Shown here piece after piece: positions 32,579 to 42,620 of a stretch of 64,000 nt of DNA. Source of the DNA: Molanna angustata (Eukaryota > Arthropoda > Insecta > Trichoptera > Molannidae). Location: contig OY754979.1 of NCBI GenBank assembly GCA_963576475.1, positions 33,325,778 through 33,389,777 on the forward strand, in the 5' to 3' direction. Both the position numbers and the translations under genes were made by a program. Below the pieces are notes generated by a model. It saw only the letters and a program-made list of their open reading frames with translations, had not been told where the DNA came from and ran no database searches. Position 1 is the stretch's first letter, and each line of letters starts with the position of its first letter.

Positions 32579-32606
32579 CGGTCGCTTCAAAACAGTGAAG
32601 CGACCG
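32579..32606. repeat. Perfect 11 bp GC-rich hairpin
   Basis: CGGTCGCTTCA-AAACAG-TGAAGCGACCG followed by TTTT on the plus strand. It has a terminator-like shape but lies in eukaryotic repeat DNA. Confidence 0.6.
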
Positions 32607-32619
32607 TTTTAGACACGTT

Positions 32620-32668
32620 TTTTAATGACTATTTCTCACACAATTGTTGCTTCTTTGGGCTGTAAATA
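32620..32668 (+). mobile_element. SINE-B internal fragment
   Basis: TTTCTCACACAATTGTTGCT and TCTTTGGGCTGTAAATAC match the SINE-B body (TTTCTCACGCAAAxATTGCT, TCTCTGGGCTGGAAAC). Head and tail are lost. Confidence 0.6.
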
Positions 32669-32929
32669 CAGGGCTGTGTTCAGAAACAACGCTCGACGTC
32701 GGGCGTCGAATGTACCTACTTGAAGTTGCAGATTATTATATCGTTTTTCACACCAATCTCACTGAACGCTTTCGAGCGGCGTTTTAATCTGAACGCAGCA
32801 TCGGGCGTTTTAAATGTCAAATGTCACTTATCATACATGTCTATTTTTAGGTTATATTTTCATCGAAAGACAACAATTGGGCAGTGGTGTAAATAATGAT
32901 CTCTGACCTTTTATTTGAAATTGATGAAT

Positions 32930-33530
32930 GAAATTTTTATAAATTTACCTCGAATATTTTTTTAATTGCATAGGTATACGCAAACATTGGATTTTTTCCC
33001 TGTCGGGCGTCAAATGGTATTTTTATTGACAAACTTTTTAACATCTCAATAGAGACGAAGTTGGGATATTCTAGAAGAACCAGGCACTTAAGGCACCTAC
33101 AGGGCTTACGACCTGTCATCGCCTGATTTACGTGATCACTTTATGCGCTTGCGCAACTTTAACCAATAATGCCTTCTTATTGAGTTATCCTAATCAATGT
33201 AATTTTTGTAAGTTCTATTTATTTGAATAATGTGTAACGATTCACCTGAAAATAAGGAATTATACTATTGCCATCAATGATGAATGAAATCATAAGAAGG
33301 CATTATTGGTGAACTTTGCGCAAGCGCATTTATTAATCACGCAAACCAGCCGATGACAGGTGGGTGCCTTGAGTTTCCTTATCAATGCGATTTTCTATAT
33401 ATTTAAATAATGTGTAACAATTCACCTGAAAATAAGACATTATTACTACTGCCATCTATGAAGTAACCAAGAAACCTTTTTGTAACGCCATCTATTGAGA
33501 GATCGGCTTATTTGTAAACAATATGGTCTA
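32930..33530 (+). repeat. X repeat, rearranged subfamily with internal inversion
   Basis: Starts with GCATAGGTATACGCAAACAT and CCCTGTCGGGCGTCAAATGG, then AATAGAGACGAAGTTGGGAT. The segment 33,111-33,180 is repeated in inverted form at 33,292-33,361 (CATTATTGGTGAACTTTGCG, CCAGCCGATGACAGGTG). The rest of X follows (AACGCCATCTATTGAGAGAT). The same inversion is present at 41,460. Confidence 0.8.
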
Positions 33531-34406
33531 GATTGTCTGGAAAATAAAATAAATACTAATAAATTTAAATAAACATCTTTTAATTGAGTACCTAATTTAA
33601 TATAATATGCTAACTAAAATCGATTATAAATTTAATATGCGATGAAAACTTTGAAAAGGGTGTCCATGATTATTTTTTATTTACTTGTTTTTTTATGTTT
33701 TGGTAGCGGTGAAAAAATCAGGAAAAAAATATATTCTTGATCAGGCGCTAGTGGAGAACCGGTCGCCATAGGTATCTATAATATAATTTAATCAATACCC
33801 CTCCTACCTGCTGTTTAGGATAGGACAAAAAATCCAGTTTCATCGTCAGAAAATTCCTTTTGTCCGATGATGAATTATTTATGAAGAAACGGGTCAGAAA
33901 GCTTAAGATTCAATAATAGAATATACTTTGTTCCATCGCAATGCTTCAAAGTGTCGTTATTATTTTACTATCGTTGCAACAATGGCCGTGTTTTCGTGGG
34001 ATGTCATTTTTTATAACGTCTATTTCGTTTAAAGGCAATAGCTTTTCACAATAGATAATTCAATTTAATTCGTATTCAATTGAATGGACTAAGGCAACGT
34101 GAATATTTAAAGAGTAACATTCGTCGCCTTTTTTAAATAATCTTTAATCATGATTTAGCCCTATACCTACAAGTCCTCAATATTTTTTTTAACTAAAATC
34201 CAAATCTTACCTATGGCCGCCTTTTCCTCCATTTAAACCGTACATTCTGATTACTATTGAGATTGTAAAATACCTACCCACAAAGGCATGTTCTTTTTTT
34301 GCAAAAATTCAAAATTGGAATTGAAGTGTCAAAAGTAAGACTTCTTATCATGAATTTTATATAATACCATGTCTAGGTAATTACATACATATGAACTCAG
34401 AAGAAT
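33531..34406. other. No feature recognised
   Basis: AT-rich, with one GC-richer spot near 33,748 (CGCTAGTGGAGAACCGGTCG). No open frame or repeat match. Confidence 0.4.
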
Positions 34407-34448
34407 CTGGCGAGTGAGTCTCTTGTTCAGAAGAGACTCACTCGCCAG
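34407..34448. repeat. Perfect 18 bp hairpin at a LINE 5' truncation point
   Basis: Arms 34,407-34,424 and 34,431-34,448 (CTGGCGAGTGAGTCTCTT and its complement) flank GTTCAG. The right arm runs straight into the LINE-E coding relic, so the left arm may be an inverted copy of the LINE end made during insertion. Confidence 0.75.
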
Positions 34449-34775
34449 AGTCATATCGATATTACCGAGACACTGGCTCATAGGAAAACATGCCAGAAGG
34501 CTGGGGCTGGAGGCATACGATTACTGCAGAGCATGCCGAGACTAAGAGGAGTCTGTGGTCCACCTTCTTTGTCCTCTGTGAAGTTTCTTCTATGATGATC
34601 TAATGTACATAGCGTCAGCCGATATCGTAGACGTTATACCATTCATTAGCCACTCAGGCTGGTTCAGGGTGGATAAGTAAAGAGAAGGACAAACCCATTG
34701 TGGTACCACAAAGGTTCAATTGGCCCCAGTTGGTTCTCCTTAAGAACTGCCACCCGCAAAAAAAAGTCTAGGTAA
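34431..34775 (+). pseudogene. LINE-E, RNase H-type LINE C-terminus
   Basis: Frames read HWLIGKHARRLGLEAYDYCR then ACRD.EESVVHLLC, giving a C..C...H..C zinc-knuckle-like segment, and SHSGWFRVDK before a stop. TKVQLAPVGSP-coding text forms the 3' end. This C-terminus is typical of Jockey-superfamily LINEs. A frameshift lies between the halves. Only the last 100 or so codons remain. Confidence 0.75.
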
Positions 34776-34819
34776 TAGATGCTACACTTAAAATCTCGAA
34801 AGACGTATTGCGGTCATTA

Positions 34820-35300
34820 AATACATATAAATTATATTTATTTATTTATTTATAAACGGCATAAATTGCCTTTTACATACATACATAAAAACACAAAGTG
34901 ATGATAAAAACATATAGAATAAGAAAAAAATCAATTAGTTATATATACACTTGTAAAATAAAAATACCTAAACAATAAACATAAAAAAATGGATTCAACC
35001 AAAACATTTAATAACAAAGTATTATATATATACAAAAAATAACAGTAGAAGCGGTGTCATGTAAATCTGCATATAAATATAGTAGACCTCGTTATAAATA
35101 AACAAAAAAGATATACAAAAAATAAACATTTTACAATCGAAAATATACAAATCCGCACTGAAAATATCACAAGTTGTTTTTCTCATAAAAAATGTGTATA
35201 TCGTCCGTTTAAAATATTTATGTTTGGACTGCATAAAAATGTCACCTAAATGAGAGTATTCATTCCCAATATTATGGAGACGGTATATAGATTTTGCAAA
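34820..35300 (-). mobile_element. LINE-like 3' region, poorly conserved
   Basis: On the minus strand an AT-rich region ends in a TAAATAAATAAATATAA tail at about 34,830-34,853. Weak coding-like text near 35,160-35,280 cannot be assigned. The tail suggests a non-LTR 3' end. Confidence 0.35.
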
Positions 35301-35560
35301 TAAATATTTTTATTGCAGTTTTGATAAAATCCACTGCACGCACTATACTCCAGCCCTGGTCGAAGACGCATCCAATTGAGACTTAATGCCAATTGAACAT
35401 CGTCCAAGGGGAGATGTTTTTACGTAAATAACGTCACTCAATTCTTCACGTGCGACACATCCATCATGATTGCCGCCGCCGCCGCGTACAGAGACTAAAT
35501 AACAATATGAAAGTTACATAAAACGCTTTTTGTCGCTACAACTTACTGTAGCCAAGGAAT
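35301..35560. other. Unique-looking, GC-richer stretch
   Basis: Contains CATCCATCATGATTGCCGCC and GCCGCCGCGTACAGAGACTA. CpG is more frequent than around it. No open frame, repeat match or splice pattern is convincing. Confidence 0.3.
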
Positions 35561-36245
35561 AGACTGTACGAGCCCTCCAACATCATCTTTCTTTGGATGA
35601 AAGTACTAACAATGTATCAATAACTTGAAACATTCTGTTTTTGCCGAACCAATCGCCGGTTCGTAGGAACAATGATATCTAAAATAAAATTATCGCAATG
35701 TTAAAAAAAATACGCTTGTAAATTATTCCAAAGAAGTAAAGAATAATAATATGTATAAAGAAATAGAAAAAATATAAAGATCTGGATTTGGATACGTTTG
35801 CTTCGAGTTTATATATTTATATTTAAAAAAAATGTGAATTTGTCGGATATTTAATCTGTGCTCTGTTTTGTTGTGCGCCATCTGCACCTTTTTAATTGTG
35901 CCCCTTTAATTTAAATTAATTAATTCAATAGAATTTAACTAAGTATTATTCATACATTGAGACACGTGGGGTATAAATCATAATATGAGTTTCCAGGGTC
36001 GATGCTTCCCCCCACTCCCCTCCCTACCTCTCTCTCCTTTCCCATCCTGTTTTCAAAATTGTTAAAATATTTTTAAAATAATAAACTTTAGAATACTATA
36101 ATTGGCAATATAAAAATTATCATTGAATATTTGTACATTTTTTTCTTGTTTGCTGTTGTATTCCATAAAATAAATTAAATTAAAATAAATTAAATTAATA
36201 ATTGAAATAAATCTAATTAGTATTTGAAGTATCTAGTATTCGAAG
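35561..36245. other. AT-rich DNA with a pyrimidine-rich patch
   Basis: A C/T-rich run, CCCCCCACTCCCCTCCCTAC, lies at about 36,009-36,028. The rest is AT-rich with AAATTAAATTAAAAT repeats near 36,172-36,200. Nothing else. Confidence 0.4.
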
Positions 36246-36249
36246 GATA

Positions 36250-36425
36250 TGCGTATTCGAACAAGTTGAAGAGAATAAGGACCTGGAATGAACATGTGTC
36301 TAAAATGGCAGATTCAAGGACCGCAAAAGTGGCCAAGGACAATATTCCCCAGGAAAAAACTTCCAAGACGTCCTCCCGAAGGATGGAAGGACAGCTGCCA
36401 ATCCACGTCCCAAGAAGGTATTTCT
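36250..36425 (+). pseudogene. RTE-like LINE C-terminal piece
   Basis: The plus frame reads RIRTWNEHVSKMADSRTAKV then AKDNIPQEKTSKTSSRRMEG. 'W..HV.RM...R..K.A' followed by an R-rich, P-containing segment is the usual RTE-type C-terminal pattern (…GRP.KRW). It is short and probably degraded. Confidence 0.6.
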
Positions 36426-36755
36426 TTATAATAATTGAACAGGAAAGCCCGGGTTTCTGAGATCTATACATAATTAAATTCTCTACAAGTTTTTTTTTAT
36501 AAAAAAAAAAACTAGGATATAAAATAAAAACATTTCAGTCATATTGGTCGAGCAATGAATACCTCACTACCAATAAATTGACAGCAGCAAGTTGAAACGT
36601 GTCTTGTATGAATATATCTGAAGCGAAATATATTAACTGAACGAAATCTACTTGAACTCATACAGAATGTTTAAAAAAATTGATACAATTGAAATCAACG
36701 TAAGCGTTTCAATAATCGAATACTTAATATTTACTTACATAATTTAACAAATTTA
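36426..36755. other. AT-rich DNA, nothing recognised
   Basis: No shared repeat and no open frame. Confidence 0.4.
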
Positions 36756-36759
36756 ATAA

Positions 36760-36835
36760 TGGTGACGCCGGAATCCCATATCCCTGAGATTTTTGAGCCA
36801 TTTTTTTACACACCCCATACACCATCTTCCTTATT
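36760..36835 (-). pseudogene. RTE-6 fragment
   Basis: The minus frame reads GRWCMGCVKKWLKNLRDMGF. K.WLKNLR.. is the penultimate RTE motif also seen in the 38,665 copy. Only 25 codons are kept. Confidence 0.45.
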
Positions 36836-37024
36836 TATTTATTTATTTAATTAACATACAAAACGAGTGGGTTATGGCAGCACTGAACTTTCCACATTAT
36901 GTTAGTATACGCATTATTTCTTCTTGAAAGGTTGACAATCTCTAAATGCACTTACATATTTTTTAATACATTTTGAATACATATACATGATGATGAAGAA
37001 AGCAGTGTCGGAATTGTGTTTCAA

Positions 37025-37085
37025 TCACCACCAAACTAGGCAACGCCTGTGTCATAGTGGTTATTTTATTCCCATATAGAAATGT
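37025..37085 (-). mobile_element. LINE-D 3' end fragment
   Basis: The minus strand gives CACAGGCGTTGCCTAGTTTG, similar to the ACAGGCTTTGCCTAGTGAGG terminus of LINE-D. Confidence 0.4.
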
Positions 37086-37124
37086 AAAACATTAAAATTT
37101 CTTAAATTTTTTAATAAACATTAA

Positions 37125-37250
37125 AAATAAAAAACGTTTATTACTTAAATCCAGTGTTTATTTAGACTACAACCTACAACCGGTTTCATGCTAATCATGT
37201 AGGATGCAGTCTAAATAAACAATAGAATTAAGTTATAAACGTTTTTTTTT
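37125..37250 (-). repeat. Foldback with a hammerhead-like centre
   Basis: Inner arms GTTTATTTAGACT (37,156-37,168) and AGTCTAAATAAAC (37,208-37,220) are perfect. Outer arms around AAAAACGTTTATTACTTAAAT pair imperfectly. On the minus strand the centre has CATCCTACATGATTAGCATG and GAAACC, a helix II-like CATG-ATTAG-CATG stem followed by GAAAC. The CTGANGA box is not intact. Confidence 0.45.
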
Positions 37251-37439
37251 TAATGTTAATTAAAAAAAAAAAAAATTATTGGAATTCCATCAAGAACTTT
37301 CGATCAAAAAATTAAATGTAATCAAAACATTAATTTAATATTAACCTAATACATACAAAAATACAATATAAATATAAAATACCTACATGAATATAAAAAA
37401 AATACTGAATCCCATTTTTTTCCGTTGGTAATTTAAATC

Positions 37440-37580
37440 TCGGTATGCCCTTCGTCGCGTGCTGTCTTTCCCTCTAATATAAGTTGTAGTAGGGCATATT
37501 TATCACCGCGGAATATATGGTCAAAATATGAGGCTTTGCGTCTCTTGACAGTGGTCACCAACTCTACATCGTATTTAAAA
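37440..37580 (-). pseudogene. RTE-6 fragment
   Basis: The minus frame reads LVTTVKRRKASYFDHIFRGD and KYALLQLILEGKTARDE. The pattern R..YL.HI.R..KY.LLQLI.EGKI is RTE and matches KITYLGHIMRGEKYHLLQLI at 50,562-51,239. Confidence 0.75.
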
Positions 37581-37674
37581 TAAAACTGATAAACTATCGA
37601 TAAAGTTTCCGTTTTAATTTAGTTTTGCGATCTGAATTTGTTCAGTTTAATAAAAATATTTTTTAAACACCCAG

Positions 37675-37972
37675 TGTTCCGTAACTCATTAGATAGACAT
37701 GTGTGTATGTCCGTACGAGTGTATGTGTGTTGGCTATTGGAGTGTGTGATGTGAAGGGGATTGGTCGGCGGAGGAGTGGTAAAGAGGTGAATATGATAGT
37801 CGAATAATAATAATAATTGTTTTATAATGTGGAATTGTGGGAAAAATGTGAGAACTCTCCCACGACCCGGTTGGTGGTGGTAGTGGTGTAGACAATGAGG
37901 CGAGGAGAACGGGCTCCAGTACTATGCACTACCGTAGAATGTAACCAATTATCATAAAAATATATTGCACAG
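37675..37972 (+). mobile_element. Truncated 5' LTR of a retrotransposon (left edge uncertain)
   Basis: The region just before the primer binding site. It is GT-rich (GTGTGTTGGCTATTGGAGTG) and GC-richer than the flanks. LTRs normally end in CA close to the PBS; here ATTGCA at 37,963-37,968 and GCACAG before the PBS fit this. A start with TG near 37,700 is possible but not proven. Downstream gag/pol is absent: an RTE piece lies from 38,110, so the element is a remnant. Confidence 0.5.
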
Positions 37973-37989
37973 TGGCGCCCAACGTGGGG
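37973..37989 (+). other. Primer binding site for tRNA-Lys
   Basis: TGGCGCCCAACGTGGGG is the complement of the 3' end of animal tRNA-Lys (…CCCCACGTTGGGCGCCA), from which minus-strand DNA synthesis starts in many LTR retrotransposons. It is complete over 17 bases. The tRNA 3' end is from general knowledge. Confidence 0.8.
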
Positions 37990-38109
37990 CCAGAGAAAAT
38001 CACCCCTTGATCGAATCAAAGAGTTCGAAATAAATATTTTTTTTTTGAATTTAATTTATCATATAAAGTTATTTAGTTCATACTTAATATTACTACTTTA
38101 AAATAAGAT

Positions 38110-38460
38110 AGAACAAACTACGTTGATACTCCCTCTTGCTTCCTCCTGGCACTGTCCAAACTTATTGCAGTTGATGGCTGTTGAGGTCGGCTCTTCTCAT
38201 CCTCAAGTTATAACTTCTTCTATTCTGTATATTCCTCTAGGCCACTGTGACGATTTAGTTTGATTCTGTCGCATTATGTCATCCATGTGTTCTTTGGTCT
38301 CCCTCTTGATGGATGTCGAGGGAGATTCATTGACATGGCTTTGTTTGCTGTGTGTTCTGGTGGTCTCCGCCTTATGTGCCCATACCATCTTAGTTGTCCA
38401 TACCATCTCAGAAGTCAATATCCAAGTGGATATTGACTTCTGAGTTGAACGGGTATGCGC
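38110..38460 (-). pseudogene. RTE-3-type LINE C-terminus
   Basis: The minus strand has coding-like runs ISLDIHQEGDQRTHG and YNLRMRRADLNSHQLQ. The latter (…RRADL.S) matches the end of the 17,950 copy. Stops are frequent. Near 38,395-38,450 an inverted pair (CAGAAGTCAATATCC / GGATATTGACTTCTG) forms a 15 bp hairpin. Confidence 0.65.
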
Positions 38461-38664
38461 TCGCCGCCAATTCAAAACATAACTCAATATACAAGTCGAA
38501 ACCCCCCTTGAAAATGGTCAGTGCTAAGAGAAATTTAACTTATAGGATCATGTATTGTCAAAAATACGACCTTTGAAAAAAAAATTGAATTTGTTTTGAT
38601 CTTTTAATTCTCTAGTAATGCAAAGTTATTAAAAAGTGACTATCAATAAATCTGTCAAATAAGG

Positions 38665-38935
38665 GTCCTGAGTTAGATTCTTCTTATTCTTGTGCCATTC
38701 CTAACGGAGGTTGGCGACCATCACACCATGCTCATCCCGATCATGTGACAACCTAATTAGTGACGACTCATCCGGAATCCCGAACGACTGCCTGAGATTT
38801 TCAAGCCACGATATTCATTTACGTCCCATACTTCGTCTTCCCTCTGTCTTTCTTACTACTATACATAAGTAAGTTATAGAAGGACATATTTATCACCACG
38901 GAATATGCGGCTTTGCATGTTGACAGTGGTCAGCA
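38665..38935 (-). pseudogene. RTE-6 fragment, C-terminus
   Basis: The minus strand joins FRGDKYVLL, KKDRGKTKYGT, MNIVAWKSQAVVRDSG and a final MAQE.EESN segment, in RTE order (LR..KY.LLQLI, then R.RSWLRNLR.WFG, then the acidic tail AQE.E). Stops break it. Confidence 0.6.
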
Positions 38936-38942
38936 ATTGAGT

Positions 38943-39140
38943 TAGATACCAGGGGGGGCAAGTCTGGTCCAACTGGCGGAATCAAAACCCTCGTGATTAC
39001 CCATATCATTAATATAATTATCATATGGAGTTCTATGACATTTAAAGATATTAAAGAACTCCATATAATAATTATATCCATGATATGGGTTATCGTGAGG
39101 GATTCGATTTCGCTGGTTGGATCAAACTTGCACCCCAGGC
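38943..39140 (+). mobile_element. M1 MITE, complete copy with both termini
   Basis: Left end CAGGGGGGGCAAGTCTGGTC and right end ATCAAACTTGCACCCCAGG are inverted repeats. The inside is a long imperfect palindrome (ACCCATATCAT / ATGATATGGGT; ATGGAGTTCTAT / AAGAACTCCATAT). No transposase; about 195 bp. A duplication at the ends is not clear. Confidence 0.8.
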
Positions 39141-39234
39141 TGAAACTACGAGATTTTGTCTAGTTTAAATACTCATTATTTGCATTTGGTATTTTGTTTT
39201 TTCCATCAATATTTATATTTGTATATAAACCTAC

Positions 39235-39480
39235 CAAATTAAAACTCCTAAACGGCTGAACCGATTTGATGAATTTTTTTGTGTGTGTTGTAATGGATGT
39301 TTTTTTAAGAATTTACGGTAGCAGTGTCAACAAAGAAATCATTCGACACAATGGTGTGTGGGGTACAACGTATAAACAGTTTGAGTACTTGTGTCTATAT
39401 AGATCGCGTGTGCACCACACTTCATGGTAGTCCATCAGTTTTCGAGATCAAACACGGTAAGGCGTTAATTTCTATAATAA
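39235..39480 (+). repeat. Repeat-like segment of unknown class
   Basis: AAACTCCTAAACGGCTGAAC then CGATTTGATGAATTTTTTTG is a phrase I associate with a widespread insect interspersed repeat. That is a recollection of style, not a match I can check. No second copy occurs in the window. Confidence 0.3.
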
Positions 39481-39769
39481 CTATTAATTAATACAACTTG
39501 GAATATTCTCTCTTACATGACACGGGTACATGCATATACCCTGCACTTATGTGATTATTAAGGTATCCATACATTTAATGCAATTGAATTTGCTAACATC
39601 TATAAAGAGAAACTATGATAAAATTGCTAAATAAATAAGTATGAACGTTTCATTGAAATAAGTACTCTCTTCTATCTTGAGTATCAGTCCATTATTGATA
39701 CTTACATATTATTGCGTATTATAAGAAATCGTACAAAAGTTCCTAATGCAAGTATTTATTTATATTTTT

Positions 39770-40335
39770 TATTTTTTTATTTATTTCTTTAAGACACCAA
39801 CAGAACATTGAAATATACACACACAAGTTAACACATGATACAAACACATAAGGTCTTCAATGCTCCAATGACATGCGTCTGTCACATACTACTAAATATT
39901 AATTTATATAAAAAAAAACTATCATCGCTTAAAACGTATTTGCAGTAAGTATTTGCAGTAAGATAACACTGGTAACGGTGATAAAAAGGCTTTAAATAAG
40001 GAGAGAGATTACAAAAATTAAGTCTACATAAAACTAAAATAACAAGAATAACATTTAACGAGTGCAAAATAATAATGTTGCCATCACTGCACATTTTAGA
40101 AAACTAAAGCTTTAAATTGTGTGGTTATATATGTTGGTAAATGAAACGAAAGCAGAATAAATGTGAGTTTTTGTAGCAGTTATTACAAGCAGTGAATACA
40201 TCAGAATGTAGGATACTGCCTGAGAGATAGACATTAGAGAAATGAAATGCCCTTTTGATAAATTTGTTTTGATTTGAATTTGTGTTGCTACGAGGAACGT
40301 AGAACAAGTTGGTCAATCTGCCATTTCGCAACAGC
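39770..40335 (-). pseudogene. LINE-C C-terminus and 3' end
   Basis: The minus frame reads MRNGRLTNLFYVPRSNTNSN then QNKFIKRAFHFSNVYLSGS. 'L..P..R.......F..RA...N' is the last conserved segment of CR1/Jockey-type ORF2. It is followed by about 350 bp of untranslated region and an AAATAAATAAAA tail near 39,770-39,795. Confidence 0.7.
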
Positions 40336-41455
40336 GCGTGGAAATTAATTTTATTTAATTAATCTAACAGTCAACTTTTGAATTAATAATTTTTAAAAAA
40401 TCTGATCCGCGACTTCTCTATTGTAGTAGAATAAATGCCACGAAAATTCTATATTTTCGGACTATCAATTTTCCAAAATTCTCCATTTCACCGCGTATAT
40501 GTATACCCTCAATACAATGAAAATTTTAAGTCGACATTTTCCAATTTGGTTGTAACAAATGTCGAAAAATGATACGAAGTAAACTGGTACCAGTTGATTG
40601 AGTGGTTGTCATATGCGGCAGACATCTTCATGACTCTCATTTCCATCGAAATTTCTGGTTTTCTAATCCAGCTAAATTAGATTATACAACAGATGGAATA
40701 AGTAACGAAATTGACAAGTGTTCGATTTTAAGTATGTATTATCGATTTAAACATTTATTTGGTTGTAATTTAAAAGGTATTATTAATGTGATGTATACAT
40801 AAATAATCGATTATCGGCAAACCGCCATGAACATCGCACAGTCTGTTGTCAAATAAAAACAAACAATACAACGATTAAGTTGAATTGTGTTGATTGAGTG
40901 AGACTATGAATGAATGGATGAATTAATGAATGGAAGGTCAGAAGAGATGGCGAACATAACCTTGGAGTGGTGTCAGGTACGTATGAATGGATGGACAGTC
41001 GGTGATGACAATAGGCTTGGATGCTGTGTAGTAAGAGATGGACCACTATTAACATCACAAATCTTATGAATGAAACAATCAAGTGCTGTGCCTAAGTAAC
41101 TACTGACATAAACATGGCATTGTTTGAAAATATTTACTATTTTGTGAAAAACTTAATTTCATTTTCGCCAATTTCATATACCAAGAGCCAATTACTGCCA
41201 TAACTTCTTATTATAAAGTATTATAATTATTATAATTATAATTATTATAATTATTGACAAATTTTTTATTTTATTTTATTTTATTATTATTTTATTTTAT
41301 TTTTTATTTGTTGGAAAATTCACAGAATGTATTACATAACATTATTTACATAATCTTTGACATATATATATATATATTCCAATTATGAATTTACTGGTGA
41401 AATATTACAATTTTAAAAACTTGGTAGAAAAAAGTGTTAACAAATAAAACAAATC
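40336..41455. other. No gene recognised; simple repeats
   Basis: ATTATAATTATTATAATT tracts lie at about 41,218-41,260 and TTTTATTTTATTTTATTA tracts at 41,268-41,308, then (TA)n near 41,362. The open frames at 40,602 and 40,849 have no known motif. Confidence 0.45.
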
Positions 41456-41459
41456 GAAC

Positions 41460-42120
41460 TAGTTAACATCTCAATAGAGACGAAGTTAGGATATTATAGA
41501 AGAACCAGGAACTCAAGGCACCTACAGGGCTTACGACCTGTCATCGGCTGGTTTAAATTATCACTTTATGCGCTTGCGCAACGTTAGCCAATTATGCCTT
41601 TATTGAGTCCCTTATCAATGTAATTTTTGTAAGTTCTATATATTTGAATAATGTGTAACAATTCACCTGAAAATAAGGAATTATACTATTGCCATCAATG
41701 ATGAATGAAATCATAAGTAGGCATTATTGGTGAACTTTGCGCAAGCGCATAAAGTGATCACACAGACCAGCTCTTATCAATGCAAATTTTGAAAGTTCTA
41801 TATTTGAATAATGAGTAGCTAATTACCTGAAAATAAGGATTAATTACTATAGCCATCTATGAAGTAACGAAGAAACCTTTTTGTAACGCCATTTATCGAG
41901 AGATCGGCTTATTTGTAAACAATCAAAGCAACAGTCCTTGGAAATGAGGTGACGGTGTGTTCTCGCACAGATGTCACCCCTGAACTGCGCCGGAAATATT
42001 ATTTTATTTTTGGCATGTTCACCTACTTGTACCAATGTGTATGTAAATCGAATATTTTTTTAATTGCATATACGCAAAAATGTTTGCGTCTACGCAATTA
42101 AAAAAATATTCGAAAAGCAT
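41460..42120 (+). repeat. X repeat, rearranged subfamily
   Basis: Starts CATCTCAATAGAGACGAAGT. The segment at 41,536-41,600 is repeated inverted at 41,712-41,771 (GCATTATTGGTGAACTTTGC), as in the 32,930 copy. The end near 42,047-42,113 is a perfect-looking hairpin of CGAATATTTTTTTAATTGCA and its complement. Confidence 0.8.
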
Positions 42121-42234
42121 GTATGATCTAGAAAATAAAATAAATATTGATAAATTTAAATAAACGTCTTTGAATGGAGTATCTAATTTAATATATGCTA
42201 ACTAACCCTTATCAATGTAATTTTTGATAGGGGA

Positions 42235-42345
42235 AATCAATAAATGCATAATCGGAAAATGCTGAATATTTTCCATACAAAATTTGAATACTTTTGAGTT
42301 TAAAGTTGGCCACAACCCACTAGTTTTATATTTAGGTACTACGGA
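42235..42345 (-). repeat. Inverted repeat arm, partner of 43,812-43,915
   Basis: Read on the minus strand, AAACTAGTGGGTTGTGGCCA and ATATTCAGCATTTTC match AAACGAGTGGGTTGTGGCCA and AAATATTCAGCATTTTC at the partner. The arms face each other 1.6 kb apart, as terminal repeats of a DNA transposon would. Two independent repeat copies are the alternative. Confidence 0.5.
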
Positions 42346-42380
42346 AGACTGTTCTCCCCGCACTTCCACCCGTTCTGCTT

Positions 42381-42620
42381 ATGGGAACTAATAACGGCCC
42401 CTCACAAAACTCTAATAGTAAGAACATAAGAAGAGTCCGGGGAACTCTAAATCCTGCAGACACTGCACTTATACAGTGCCAAAGAGAGGTTACGTCAGAA
42501 AAAGTAAGCAAAAGCCAGCTACTGCCAGACTCACGTCATAGAATAAAGGCTGATTTTTTTTGTACCACCACAGGTAACAACCATACTATGAACCCTGAGT
42601 ATGTGTGGGACAATTGCTAG
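42381..42620 (+). other. 79-codon open frame of unknown nature
   Basis: Begins MGTNNGPSQNSNSKNIRRVR and lies between the inverted arms. The start resembles the ATG-led text at 26,785 (MGTVNGP). Composition is polar and plausible for protein, but no domain is recognised. Confidence 0.25.

Noticed and set aside
32579..32606. Bacterial-type terminator
   Set aside because: The stem and T-run fit the shape, but the DNA is eukaryotic and repeat-derived.
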